A stretch of DNA of 64,000 nucleotides from Breoghania corrubedonensis (GCF_003053845.1 NZ_QAYG01000003.1:310001-374000), one strand, 5' to 3'. Counted from the first letter of the stretch, positions 8,884-17,850 are shown. The notes: generated by a model not told the origin, from the letters alone. A program made the numbers and translations.

Positions 8884-9609
8884 ATGAGACCAGAACCCGC
8901 GAACAATCCCTTGGGGGTTCGGATTGCAGTCATCGATGACGAGCCGACTATTCAGGAAACCCTGAGGACCTACTTCGAAACCGCAGGATTCCACGTCTTT
9001 ACGGCCGACAGCGCGGAAGCGTTCCGTCGTGTCATGGACCGCGAGCGCATCGATCTCTTCCTTCTCGACATCAAGTTGCCGGACTGCGACGGACTGACGC
9101 TGATGCGGGAGATCCGGGATCGTACAGATGCACCGGTGATCCTCGTGACATCTCGCTCCGACGAGATCGACAGAGTGATAGGACTGGAGCTGGGAGCGGA
9201 TGACTACGTAACCAAACCGTTTTCCACACGAGAGCTGCTTGCCCGGGTGAACAGTGTTTTGCGGCGCACGCGCTCGGATGCAAGGGAAGAGCGAGTGGGG
9301 ACTCGCCGGTTCGCGGGTTGGACACTTGATCTGGAATCACATCGGCTCACGTCACCCAACGGTGAGTCGAGCAGGTTGACGCATGGCGAGTTTGATCTGC
9401 TGGCCTCTTTGACGCGGCATCCGGGGAAGATCATGAGCCGGGATGAACTCATCGCATCTGTGACAGATCGTGAATGGAATCCGAACGATCGCACGATCGA
9501 CGTTCTCATCAGCCGGCTTCGACGCAAGATCGAGCCGGAACCGGGCAAGCCTCGCCTGATCGCCACGGAATACGGTATCGGATACGTGTTCACCGAGCCG
9601 GTTACCTGA
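8884..9609 (+). CDS. torR: TorR-like OmpR-family response regulator
   Basis: A 241-residue regulator with an N-terminal receiver domain and a C-terminal winged helix. The acidic pair is at D18/D19, the phospho-acceptor is D62 (FLLDIKLP), and the conserved lysine is K111 (VTKPF). The DNA-binding half (about residues 140-238) ends in the usual TEYGIGYVF segment. It is divergent from torC and converges with torS, the expected partner kinase. I infer that it activates torCDA in response to TMAO. The ribosome site is weak (GAGACAG), and a slightly later TTG in the same frame is possible. Confidence 0.9.
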   Translation: MRPEPANNPLGVRIAVIDDEPTIQETLRTYFETAGFHVFTADSAEAFRRVMDRERIDLFLLDIKLPDCDGLTLMREIRDRTDAPVILVTSRSDEIDRVIGLELGADDYVTKPFSTRELLARVNSVLRRTRSDAREERVGTRRFAGWTLDLESHRLTSPNGESSRLTHGEFDLLASLTRHPGKIMSRDELIASVTDREWNPNDRTIDVLISRLRRKIEPEPGKPRLIATEYGIGYVFTEPVT

Positions 9610-9632
9610 AGCGACCCTTCATGCCACCCGCA

Positions 9633-12443
9633 TCACGCGGGGCGGGCTGTTCCCTTCGTTCCCTCAAGTTCACTGTCTGCCTGAGTTGCGAACCTCTTCA
9701 GTTCATCATCGAGAACACGAAGAAGAGTGGCTGCTGCGCGTAAGGCGACCTCGGCATCCCCGGAATCTGCCGCACGCTCGGCGTCGCGCGCATGCTTGGC
9801 AATCGTGCGGGCGCCCACATGCTCGGCACCTCCCGCCATCCTGTGAGCGATGTCCGCGATGGCCTGCAGATCGCCTTTGCGCAACGCCAGGTTAAGTCCT
9901 TCTGCGACATGTGGCGTCTCGGTTATGTATAGTTCGACGATCTTGTGGGCCCAGTCGACGCCCAGATCCCGAGCATGCTGGAGAAGGATGTTCTCTTCTT
10001 CCTCTGATGCCGCAGTGGTTTCCTCGTGGGCCAAAAGGCCGATGGCGCGGGCTATTGCGACATTCAGCTCCTGACGCAGATATGGCTTGCCCAGGAAGCC
10101 GTCGAAAAGATCGATTTCGTTGCCAAGTCTTTGTTCAGCTGTCAAATCCGCTGTCAGGGCGATTACGGGCACCATGCGGCGCGTTTCGTGGTCAAGAGCG
10201 CGGATCCTGCGGGTCGCTTCGATGCCGTCGATCCGGGGCATGGACAGGTCCATCAAGACAACATCGAAGTCTTCTCGCGCAGCGGCTTCGACCGCCGAAA
10301 TACCATCTCCGACGACGGTCACTCCATGACCCGATCTGCGAAGGAATTCCTCCGCGATCATGGCATTCACGCGGTTGTCTTCGGCGACAAGTACCGAGAG
10401 CCGGGACACGGCCCTGATCTGTTTCCGCTCTTTCTCATCCTCTCCATGCGACCCCGCGATTTCGAACGGAATCCGGACGACGAAAGTCGTGCCACCCGTC
10501 TCCGGGCATTCAAACTCGATGCGACCGGCCATCATCTGCAGGAGCCCCTTGCAGATCGCCAATCCGAGCCCTGAACCGCCGAAGCGTCGCGATATGCTGC
10601 CATCCGCTTGCGTGAAAGGATCGAAAAGGATGTCGCGTCGTTCAGTCGGGATGCCAATGCCGGTATCCGCGACGACGAACCGGATCCAGGTGACGTGGGA
10701 ATCGCGATGAGCCGGATCGAGATCCACGGTAAGGCTGACGGATCCGCTTTCGGTGAACTTCACAGCATTCCCGACGAGGTTGAGCAGGATTTGCCCGATT
10801 TTCGCGGGATCGCCAATCAGGTGATCGGGTACATCGGGCGCAATCCGCGAGGTGTATGAGAGCCCTTTCTGCTGAGCGGAGGTGGTGATGGCCGCCTCGA
10901 CCACCGCCACTTGATCCCGCAGGTTGAACGGCATGCGTGCCAGAACGAATTTGCCGGCCTCGATACGCGAATAATCCAGGACATCGGTCACGAGATTTCG
11001 CAACAGGTCGCCCGACATTTCAAGGGCCTCGATCCAACGTCGCTGATCGGAGTTGAGCGGGCTGCCTCCCAGCAACTGCACGGTACCCAGAATGCCGTTG
11101 AGCGGGGTGCGTATCTCGTGGCTGATGGTTGCCAGGAACAGGGACTTTGCCTTGTTTGATTCTCTCGCATGGTCGACGAGATCATCGCGCAACTGGTCCA
11201 GATGCCGGCGCAGACGCTCCGCTTTCTGCACTTTCGCTCGCAGGCTTTCCAGCGTCGCGCCGATTGCGCCGGGCTCGTCTTCGTAACGGGAAACCGGGAT
11301 CGGCGTCTGGTAGTCTCCACCTTCCAGTCTCTTGATGGAGGATGTGATCGTTGCCATCGGTTGGGAAAAACGTCTGCGGAGAAAGCGCGAGGTCAGATAG
11401 CTGAAGACGATCGAGAGGATCAGGGCCAGGGTCCAGAGGCTGCCATACGCGAGAACGCGGGTCTGCTCCGCTTCGGCATCCTTGCGCGCCAGATCAAGCG
11501 CGATATGGCCAATACCGATGATGGAGCCATAGACGTCGAAGCAATGACTGGCCCAGATCGCGGGATCCGCACCGCGCTTGCCCGTGCCGGAGAGACCGTT
11601 CAGAACAGAGCTCATCATGCGCTGGGTTTCGGCCGTCTTGGTTTGTCCCAGGCGCACAGCCTCTTGGAGTTGAGGATATTCGGGGAGATGAGAGGCGGTG
11701 ACTTCCATCCGTCTCCACAATTCGCGATAGGCGCCGATATCCTGCTGCCAGGCGTCACGTTCTGCGGTTCGCAACCGGATGTCGCGTTCCACCGAACGCC
11801 GGAAGGCGGAGCATTGCCGTGAATAGCGGTCCCGGACAGCAAAGGACATTTCCCGGATCGCGACGAGCTGTCCCAACCGCGGATTGAGCGCGATGAGATC
11901 TGTTCCCACATGTACGGAAGTCATCACATAGGCCCGCGACATGCCGTAGATCGCCTGACGCCAACTTTCGATCTTGCCGACGTCGCGTTGACTGTGTGGC
12001 AATGTCGCCTGGTCGCGCGGAATATCTGCTAATGCCGCCTGCTGTGCGTAACTGCGCGAAAGTCGCGCAAGATCATCGGCCTTGCCGCCGAAATCGCGCT
12101 TCTCGATGCCCTGGTAGACGAGCCGGTAGATGTTGTCGACGCGGTGAAGCGCGTCATCGACTTTGCTGCCGGCATCCTCGTCGGTGAGGAGGGCGACGCC
12201 GATATTTCCGATTTCGCCCCGCGTCTCGGTGGATGCCACAAAAAGCGTGCGGTCGAGCGCGACCAAGTCGACGATACGCTTGGCATCCAGAAAATGGCCC
12301 CACGAAATCGCGACGCCGACAAGCGTAGCGCCGATGATGATCGCGATGGTCGTGCCATAGAGAAGCTTGATCCCCTTGGCGACGGATATCCGGTCGAACG
12401 GGCTCTCCCGGCGGCGCCCTCCCTGCGGCCGGTCTTTTGCCAT
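9633..12443 (-). CDS. torS: TorS-like hybrid sensor histidine kinase
   Basis: A 936-residue inner-membrane phosphorelay kinase. In order it has TM1 (about 25-48), a long helical periplasmic sensor, TM2 (about 325-348), HAMP, HisKA with the phospho-His in TISHEIRTPLNG near residue 455, an ATPase domain (GNAVKFTE, DTGIGIP, GGSGLGLAI), a receiver (DFDVVLMDLSMPRIDG) and a C-terminal Hpt domain (AHRMAGGAEHVG). This is exactly the TorS architecture. I use the ATG at 12443, 8 bp after mogA stops; the longer frame overlaps mogA. No torT (periplasmic TMAO-binding partner) is seen next to it in this window. Confidence 0.92.
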   Translation of the reverse strand: MAKDRPQGGRRRESPFDRISVAKGIKLLYGTTIAIIIGATLVGVAISWGHFLDAKRIVDLVALDRTLFVASTETRGEIGNIGVALLTDEDAGSKVDDALHRVDNIYRLVYQGIEKRDFGGKADDLARLSRSYAQQAALADIPRDQATLPHSQRDVGKIESWRQAIYGMSRAYVMTSVHVGTDLIALNPRLGQLVAIREMSFAVRDRYSRQCSAFRRSVERDIRLRTAERDAWQQDIGAYRELWRRMEVTASHLPEYPQLQEAVRLGQTKTAETQRMMSSVLNGLSGTGKRGADPAIWASHCFDVYGSIIGIGHIALDLARKDAEAEQTRVLAYGSLWTLALILSIVFSYLTSRFLRRRFSQPMATITSSIKRLEGGDYQTPIPVSRYEDEPGAIGATLESLRAKVQKAERLRRHLDQLRDDLVDHARESNKAKSLFLATISHEIRTPLNGILGTVQLLGGSPLNSDQRRWIEALEMSGDLLRNLVTDVLDYSRIEAGKFVLARMPFNLRDQVAVVEAAITTSAQQKGLSYTSRIAPDVPDHLIGDPAKIGQILLNLVGNAVKFTESGSVSLTVDLDPAHRDSHVTWIRFVVADTGIGIPTERRDILFDPFTQADGSISRRFGGSGLGLAICKGLLQMMAGRIEFECPETGGTTFVVRIPFEIAGSHGEDEKERKQIRAVSRLSVLVAEDNRVNAMIAEEFLRRSGHGVTVVGDGISAVEAAAREDFDVVLMDLSMPRIDGIEATRRIRALDHETRRMVPVIALTADLTAEQRLGNEIDLFDGFLGKPYLRQELNVAIARAIGLLAHEETTAASEEEENILLQHARDLGVDWAHKIVELYITETPHVAEGLNLALRKGDLQAIADIAHRMAGGAEHVGARTIAKHARDAERAADSGDAEVALRAAATLLRVLDDELKRFATQADSELEGTKGTARPA

Positions 12444-12451
12444 CAGATCGG

Positions 12452-12973
12452 TCAGCCCCCCGGTCGGAAGCTGACCACCACGGCAGGATCCGTCTCGATC
12501 CGCCCGGCGCCAATAAGGTCGAGGCAATAGGGAATGGCCGGAAAGACGGCATCGAGCGACATCTCGATCGCAGCCGGCTTGCCGGGGAGGTTCAGATAGA
12601 ACGTTTTACCGCGTGTGCCCGCTGTCTGGCGCGACAGAATGGAGGTCGGCGTCTGGGCCAGGCCGACCTTGCGCAGCAGTTCTCCGAACCCTGGCAGCTC
12701 CTTCTCCAGAACCGCCTTCATCGCCTCCGGCGTCTGGTCGCGCGGGGAGGGGCCGGTGCCGCCCGTGGTCAGCACCATGTCGGCATGTTCCTCATCGGCG
12801 ATGCGGATGAGTTCGTCGCGAACGACTTCCTCGCCGTCCGGGATGATCACCCTCACGATCTCGCAAGGGCTGGTGATGGCCTTCTCCAGCCAGTCGACGA
12901 TGGCGGGGCCCGAGATATCTTCGTATACGCCCCGACTCGCGCGGTCGGAAATGGTGACGACGACGATCTTCAT
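12452..12973 (-). CDS. mogA: Molybdopterin adenylyltransferase MogA
   Basis: A 173-residue cytoplasmic enzyme that adenylylates molybdopterin before molybdate insertion. The N-terminus VVTISDRASRGVYEDISGP, the LTTGGTGPSPRD loop and the ILSRQTAGTR segment match MogA rather than MoaB. The ATG at 12973 follows the moaA stop by 8 bp and the gene ends 8 bp before torS, so moaA-mogA-torS are tightly packed and probably translationally coupled. It provides Moco for the adjacent TorA enzymes and any other molybdoenzymes of the cell. Confidence 0.88.
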   Translation of the reverse strand: MKIVVVTISDRASRGVYEDISGPAIVDWLEKAITSPCEIVRVIIPDGEEVVRDELIRIADEEHADMVLTTGGTGPSPRDQTPEAMKAVLEKELPGFGELLRKVGLAQTPTSILSRQTAGTRGKTFYLNLPGKPAAIEMSLDAVFPAIPYCLDLIGAGRIETDPAVVVSFRPGG

Positions 12974-12981
12974 TTTCGGAT

Positions 12982-14019
12982 TCAGCCTCCGAGCACGGAC
13001 ATGTGACGGCCGATGCCGCTGACGGCCTCGGCTGCGACGGAAAGATTGTGGCATTCGGGTTTGTGTGCCACCGCGTCGAATATCTGGGTTTCGACCTGTT
13101 CATCACCCGAGGACCCGCGAAGCGCCTCACGCAGGCTGACTGAGCTATCCTTGCCAAGGCAGGTGAAGAGTTCTCCCGTGCAGCTTACGCGGAGTCTGTT
13201 GCAACTTGCACAGAAATCGCAGGAAAGCGGGGTTATGAGCCCGAGCCGGCCACCCGTCTCCTCGATCCGGACGTAGCGGGCGGGACCTCCGGTCTTGTCC
13301 TCGATTGGGACCAGGGTCCAGCGACTCTCCAGATCTTTCCTGACCTTGTCGAGTGGCAGGAAGCTCTTCGCGCGGTCGTGATGGACGTCGCCGAGCGGCA
13401 TTTCTTCGATCAGTGTCAGGTCCATGCCGCGACCGTGAGCGAAGTCGATCAGATGGTCAACCTCGCGTTCGAACTCGCCGCGCATGGCGACCGAATTGAG
13501 TTTGATCTTCAGGCCGGCCTCCTGGGCGGCGTCGAGGCCGGCGAGCGCCTTCCTGACATCGCCGCCGCGCGTCAACGTGCGATAGCGCTCCGGATCAAGG
13601 CTGTCGAGCGAGACGTTGATGCGACGAAGGCCCAGTTCATGCAGCTTTCCGGCAAAACGTGGCAACTGGGTGCCATTGGTCGTCAGGACGAGTTCGTCGA
13701 GCTCGCCCGATTTGATGTGTCTGGAGAGCATCTCGAACAGGCACATGATGTTCTTGCGCACCAGCGGCTCGCCGCCGGTAATGCGGATCTTGCGCACCCC
13801 GTGGCGCATGAAGACGGCCGATAACCGGTACAGCTCTTCAAGCGTCAGCAGATCACGGTGCGAAACGAAACACATGTGCTCGGCCATGCAGTAGACGCAA
13901 CGCAAATCGCAGCGATCGGTCACCGAGAGCCGCAGATAGGACATGGTGCGACCGAAGCTGTCGGTGAGGAGGGGGCCCTGGGGAACGGCCGGGAGAACGG
14001 AAGCTGGGTCTTGAGACAT
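12982..14019 (-). CDS. moaA: GTP 3',8-cyclase MoaA
   Basis: A 345-residue radical-SAM enzyme that starts molybdenum-cofactor synthesis by cyclising GTP. The N-terminal cluster motif is CDLRCVYC within SVTDRCDLRCVYCMAE. The C-terminal cluster is CDFCASC followed by a later cysteine at VSCTGE. The protein ends in the double glycine (SVLGG) required in the family. I chose the ATG at 14019, which begins 4 bp after the upstream gene ends. An upstream in-frame extension has no homology-like sequence. Confidence 0.93.
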   Translation of the reverse strand: MSQDPASVLPAVPQGPLLTDSFGRTMSYLRLSVTDRCDLRCVYCMAEHMCFVSHRDLLTLEELYRLSAVFMRHGVRKIRITGGEPLVRKNIMCLFEMLSRHIKSGELDELVLTTNGTQLPRFAGKLHELGLRRINVSLDSLDPERYRTLTRGGDVRKALAGLDAAQEAGLKIKLNSVAMRGEFEREVDHLIDFAHGRGMDLTLIEEMPLGDVHHDRAKSFLPLDKVRKDLESRWTLVPIEDKTGGPARYVRIEETGGRLGLITPLSCDFCASCNRLRVSCTGELFTCLGKDSSVSLREALRGSSGDEQVETQIFDAVAHKPECHNLSVAAEAVSGIGRHMSVLGG

Positions 14020-14023
14020 GCTG

Positions 14024-14557
14024 TTAACGTGCTCGGGAATGTTCAAGGGTGTCACGGCACCAGGCGAGCACAGCGACAGGGCTGGCCGGGAGGAGGACGG
14101 GAGAGAGAGCGCCGACATAGGCGGTCCAGGCGGAGCGATAGTCTTCATTGACAGCAGTGAGGACCGGGACGTCGAGTTCCAGTGCCGTTTCGAAAACGGC
14201 ACGCATCCCGCCACCATCCGCCTCCGCACGCCCGAAGCGGTTGACCACTGCAATATCGGGCAGTGCCGGCAGGCGTGACAGTACCGACGCGGTCACTCTG
14301 GCGAGCTTGTCGGGATCGAGCTGGCAGCTTTGGGAGGACGGACCCAGCGACTGCATGATTGGTATGCGCTCGCCGGTTTCGACGTCTTCCATCACCGTCG
14401 TTTCGGGACATCCGGGATCGTTGCAGGCGCCGCGCTGAATAAAGCCGACGACCGTCCGCCCCTCGTCACGCAGGGAGGCGAGGATGATATCGAAAAGCGG
14501 TTCGATCGAGCCCTTTTCATCGGCGGCGATTGCCGCGAGGCGATAGTCGCTCGTCAC
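14024..14557 (-). CDS. DUF2478 family protein
   Basis: A 177-residue protein that I recognise as DUF2478, an uncharacterised NTPase-like family found beside molybdenum genes in alphaproteobacteria. Visible conserved blocks are VVGFIQRGACNDPGC, a GPSSQSCQLD segment, VVNRFGRAEADGGGMR and PVLTAVNEDYRSAW. The GTG at 14557 gives a start just before the first beta-strand (RLAAIAADE). A TTG at 14659 would add 34 residues of basic, low-complexity sequence. It heads the moaA-mogA-torS gene string with a 4-bp spacer. Its role is unknown; the context suggests handling of molybdate or a cofactor nucleotide. Confidence 0.75.
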   Translation of the reverse strand: MTSDYRLAAIAADEKGSIEPLFDIILASLRDEGRTVVGFIQRGACNDPGCPETTVMEDVETGERIPIMQSLGPSSQSCQLDPDKLARVTASVLSRLPALPDIAVVNRFGRAEADGGGMRAVFETALELDVPVLTAVNEDYRSAWTAYVGALSPVLLPASPVAVLAWCRDTLEHSRAR

Positions 14558-15040
14558 GGTCGTATCCCGGCTTTTGTGTTGGGCGGCAGGCAGGGCTTTC
14601 GGTTCGCGCGATCGCCTGCGGCAGGAGACCTTGTGTAGCCTTGGTGTCGTCGTCCGCAAACATGCGCATCATCTGTTCATGCTGGCGAAACGTCGCGACA
14701 GACGCAACTATCGGTTGGGACCAGGCGGTACGTCGGTTCCCTTCCAATCTCCCTTTTGCGAGCGATGGCGGGATGGAGCCTTGATTTGCCTCAAGAGACG
14801 AAGTGATGGTGTGCGAATTCTGCGGGCACAAGCGCGCAGGAAGCGCAGCAACCCGCGATTGTGGCGCCGTGCGCGACAAATCGCCATAAGCATGGTCGCT
14901 CACCGGGGAGGCGGCCGATAGATGCGCTGTCAGCGGTGTCTTGATGGGGCCCGGCGAATTCGCGATGATCGCTGCGCATCCATTTGCTTCGCCGACTTTT
15001 GCATTCCGCGGCGAACGTTCCCTTTCCTTGGAGTTGTTTC
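14558..15040. other. Divergent intergenic region, DUF2478 / carbonic anhydrase
   Basis: This 483-bp stretch separates the minus-strand Moco-torS string from the plus-strand carbonic anhydrase gene. I find no convincing gene in it. It should hold promoters for both directions and contains one FNR-like site (listed separately). Confidence 0.6.
14781..14794. promoter_or_regulatory. FNR/Dnr-type half-symmetric box
   Basis: TTGATTTGCCTCAA differs by one base from the FNR consensus TTGAT-N4-ATCAA. It is 224 bp upstream of the GTG start of the DUF2478 gene (122 bp from the alternative TTG). An oxygen-responsive activator here would fit a Moco and TMAO-respiration gene string. No clear -10 box is visible at the ideal distance. 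Confidence 0.45.
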
Positions 15041-15565
15041 ATGACGCTTTACCGCCTGGACGATCATGCACCGCAGAGCGATGGAGATGCCTTCTGGGTT
15101 GCCCCCGATGCGCATGTGATCGGTCAGGTGGTCATCGGCCGAGATGTCGGAATATGGTTCGGCTGTGTTCTGCGTGGGGACAACGAGCCGGTCCGCATCG
15201 GCGCGCGCAGCAATATTCAGGAAATGACGATGATCCACACCGACCCCCGCTTTCCGGTGACGATCGGCGAGGGCTGTACCATCGGACATCGGGCGATCAT
15301 CCATGGCTGCATGATCGGCGACAATTCGCTGATCGGTATGGGTGCAACCGTTCTGAATGGCGCGAAGGTCGGAAAGAACTGTCTGATCGGTGCCGGAGCG
15401 CTCGTCACTGAAGGAAAGGAAATCCCGGACGGCAGCCTCGTCATGGGAATGCCGGGCAAGGTGGTTCGCGCACTCGGGGAAGAGGCAATCGCCGACCTGC
15501 GCCTGTCAGCCGACAGATATGTCGCCAACTGGAAACGTTACGCGGCGGGGCTTGCTGAGGTTTGA
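15041..15565 (+). CDS. Gamma-class carbonic anhydrase-like hexapeptide protein
   Basis: A 174-residue left-handed beta-helix protein. Hexapeptide repeats run from about residue 12 to 130. The family's zinc-binding histidines are suggested by MIHTD, TIGHRAIIHGC and the following repeat. Such proteins act as gamma-carbonic anhydrases or close relatives, and some are complex I-associated in other lineages. The ATG at 15041 has GGAG eight bases upstream; an earlier in-frame start at 14984 is unlikely. It converges with the OmpA-type gene. Activity cannot be inferred with certainty because many members are inactive. Confidence 0.85.
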   Translation: MTLYRLDDHAPQSDGDAFWVAPDAHVIGQVVIGRDVGIWFGCVLRGDNEPVRIGARSNIQEMTMIHTDPRFPVTIGEGCTIGHRAIIHGCMIGDNSLIGMGATVLNGAKVGKNCLIGAGALVTEGKEIPDGSLVMGMPGKVVRALGEEAIADLRLSADRYVANWKRYAAGLAEV

Positions 15566-15675
15566 CGGCGGGCAATCGCCGATGAGATCTCGCGCCTTGG
15601 GGAAATACGGCCGAAAGCCACGCTCGGCGTGGCGGAGGCGAGGCACCTGACTACGAAATTCCGACGCATGCAGGA

Positions 15676-15701
15676 AGGGCCGCAGCTTTTGCCGCGGCCC
15701 T
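15676..15701. terminator. Hairpin between convergent genes
   Basis: AGGGCCGC and GCGGCCCT form an 8-bp stem between the convergent carbonic anhydrase and OmpA-type genes. There is no good T-run on either side, so termination is inferred from position only. Confidence 0.35.
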
Positions 15702-15736
15702 CTGTATCCCCGCCAATGATCCTCACAAAATGAGGG

Positions 15737-17281
15737 TCAACGCGAGCCTTCCAAAAGGGGAGTGATCCTGCGGATCGTCACCCGCCTGTTTCTGCGCTCC
15801 CGCTCAAGCGTATCGATCTTCAGATATTCCTCGCCGTAGCCCTGGGTAACGAGGTTCTCGGGCGGAATGGCGAAGTAGTCCGACAAGGCGATAGCAACCG
15901 ATTCAGCCCGGGCATCGGAAAGCCGGAGGTTGTAGTCGTAGGATCCTGGCGCATCCGTATGGCCTTCGACGAGAAAGACCTCTGCAGGATCTCGGGCCAA
16001 TTCGTCCTGGATCGAGACGCCGATCGCCTCGAGCTGGTCATACTGGTCGCCGGGAATTGCGGCCGAGTCGAAGGCAAACGTCAGGCTCAGGTCAACGCGG
16101 CGCATTTTGGCACGCAAGCGCTCGTTACGCCTGATTTCGTAGAGGGAATACGGCCTCTCTACCCGCTCGACCGGCCCTGCACGCAGGGCTTCCTCGATCA
16201 TTGGCCTGCGCCCGGCTTCACCTTCCACGATGTAGCGATCTCTTGGAATGTCCACGCGAAGTGGCGGTAACCGCAGGGGGCGCTCGTCGCGACGCACGCG
16301 ATCATTGTCAATCAGGACGATCTCGCGGCCATCCCGTGTCCTGCGAACGCGGCGGACGATATCTCCATCACGATCACGAACGGTAATGACGGCGCTGCCA
16401 TTGGGACGGCGGATTACGGTCTGCGTCCGTCCACCCGACAGCTTTCGCACGTCGCGCTCGCCCCTGCGTCCGTCGAAGCGGTCTTCGTCGTTGGAACGAA
16501 CGGTGACATTGCCGTCGTTCCGGATGATCACGCGTCCGTTCACACCGGGGATCGGAACGGAATATTCAAGCGCTCGGTCCTTGTCGGGTTTCCTGCGGTT
16601 CCTGTCGCGATCCTGGCTTTTGTCCGCAGCCCCGTTCCTGTCGTTCGCACGCTCGTCGCGTTGTTTGCGTCCGTCTGCATCGCGCTTTCGATCCGGCGGA
16701 CGACGGTCTTCCGCTTGCGGACGGCGATCCATATTGTCTCGGCGTTCGTCAGGGCGCTTGCGCCCATCGAACTCTCTCGACCTCGGCTTCGCGCCAGGTT
16801 GTGCTTCCTGTCGCGGCCTCTGGCGTTGCTCGGGGCGCTTCCGCTCACGCTCGGCGGCACCGGAAGCGGGAGGCGCCTCGCGCGCTTTCTCCGGCCGTGC
16901 GGGCGCGGGTTGCTCGGGGCGGGGCTGTCTCGCCTCGTCCTTCGGTTTGTGTTCGCGCGAGGCCTTCTCTTTCTTCAACTCCTGATGCAGCCGTTGCTGG
17001 GTCTGCGAGTTGCGATTTCCGTCTTGCGAAGGCGACTTCTTCTCGAGAGGGCGCAATGCCGGTCCTTCGCCTTTCGCTTTCTGAGACGGTGCCTTCTTTC
17101 CATTGTCACGGCATCCGGGTGAATCCGGGTTCTTCTGACATTTGAAGATCGGTGGCAATGCAGACTGAGCAAGCTTGAGTTCAGCAGCATCGGCGCGGGG
17201 CGTTCCCATGACAGAGAGCCCAAGCAAGCCGACGGAAATTGCAGCGCCCAGAAGCCTCGCCATGTTGATTTGACCGGGCAT
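15737..17281 (-). CDS. OmpA-family outer-membrane/peptidoglycan-binding protein
   Basis: A 514-residue exported protein. The signal peptide is at residues 7-33 (MARLLGAAISVGLLGLSVMG then ADA). A long charged linker rich in Lys, Arg, Glu, Gln and Pro follows (about 45-245), then a domain with short beta-strand pairs such as NGRVIIRNDGNVTV. The C-terminal OmpA domain (about 390-510) contains TFAFDSAAI, VEGHTDAPG, LSDARAESVA and ERRNRRV and should bind peptidoglycan. The start is uncertain among ATGs at 17302, 17281 and 17263, all of which keep the signal peptide. The very basic linker is unusual for the family and may contact cell-wall polymers. Confidence 0.85.
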   Translation of the reverse strand: MPGQINMARLLGAAISVGLLGLSVMGTPRADAAELKLAQSALPPIFKCQKNPDSPGCRDNGKKAPSQKAKGEGPALRPLEKKSPSQDGNRNSQTQQRLHQELKKEKASREHKPKDEARQPRPEQPAPARPEKAREAPPASGAAERERKRPEQRQRPRQEAQPGAKPRSREFDGRKRPDERRDNMDRRPQAEDRRPPDRKRDADGRKQRDERANDRNGAADKSQDRDRNRRKPDKDRALEYSVPIPGVNGRVIIRNDGNVTVRSNDEDRFDGRRGERDVRKLSGGRTQTVIRRPNGSAVITVRDRDGDIVRRVRRTRDGREIVLIDNDRVRRDERPLRLPPLRVDIPRDRYIVEGEAGRRPMIEEALRAGPVERVERPYSLYEIRRNERLRAKMRRVDLSLTFAFDSAAIPGDQYDQLEAIGVSIQDELARDPAEVFLVEGHTDAPGSYDYNLRLSDARAESVAIALSDYFAIPPENLVTQGYGEEYLKIDTLERERRNRRVTIRRITPLLEGSR

Positions 17282-17423
17282 GGTAATCGGAAAACCTCGC
17301 ATTTGAACGGGCCTATTCAGGTGTGGGGTCGAACACTGCCGACGTTGCGGAAACAATGTGATGCACTTTGCGGTGAAAACCGGGCGTACAGGGAAAATGT
17401 TCCCCACATCGTTCCAAATTTTC

Positions 17424-17457
17424 AAAAAAACACCCCCGGGGCGATGTGCTCCGGGGG
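17424..17457 (-). terminator. Intrinsic terminator after the repeat-containing exported protein gene
   Basis: A 10-bp GC-rich stem (CCCCCGGGGC with GCTCCGGGGG, one G-T pair) has the loop GATGT. On the minus strand it is followed by TGTTTTTTTG. It lies 46 bp past the stop codon of the gene at 17503-17850. Confidence 0.88.
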
Positions 17458-17502
17458 CTTCTTCTGCCTTGATGAGGCATAGGGAACTGTATCTGCGAAC
17501 GA

Positions 17503-17850
17503 TTAGTAAGACTTGGCCAGTCCAACCGGTTGCGAATGAGCGATGACACCCTCATACGGCCGCGTGGAACTGTTCAAGGTCTGGTCGCGCGTGGCTTCCC
17601 CGCGGGAGAAGGCGACGCCCGACTTCAACGTCGGAGCCGCGATCACGTGTTCTACGGGCCGGGTCGTCCTGGTGCCGTAACCGGTATCCATACGCGTGGC
17701 GCCGTAATTGGAAGTGACGCCGACAGGCTGCGGTGAACTGATCACGCCCTCGATGGGACGGGTATTGTTGTTCGCGGCGAGAGCGATACTCGGAGCGGCA
17801 ATCGCGAGTGCCGCAATCCCGGCAACAAGCGTCTTGTTCTTGATAAACAT
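17503..17850 (-). CDS. Small exported protein with three internal repeats
   Basis: A 115-residue protein of unknown function. Residues 1-25 are a clear Sec signal peptide ending ALA-A. The mature part holds three imperfect copies of TRP-[IVY]-E-x-VI followed by a P/S-rich turn: TRPIEGVISSPQPVG, TRPVEHVIAAPTLKSG and TRPYEGVIAHSQPVG. The ribosome site GGAAAGG lies before the ATG, and a strong terminator follows the stop, so this is a single-gene transcript. I do not recognise a named domain. Confidence 0.8.
   Translation of the reverse strand: MFIKNKTLVAGIAALAIAAPSIALAANNNTRPIEGVISSPQPVGVTSNYGATRMDTGYGTRTTRPVEHVIAAPTLKSGVAFSRGEATRDQTLNSSTRPYEGVIAHSQPVGLAKSY

Noticed and set aside
14574-14921. 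115-codon plus-strand frame between the DUF2478 and carbonic anhydrase genes
   Set aside because: No homology-like segments, no ribosome site, and an Arg/Trp-rich composition typical of non-coding GC-rich DNA.
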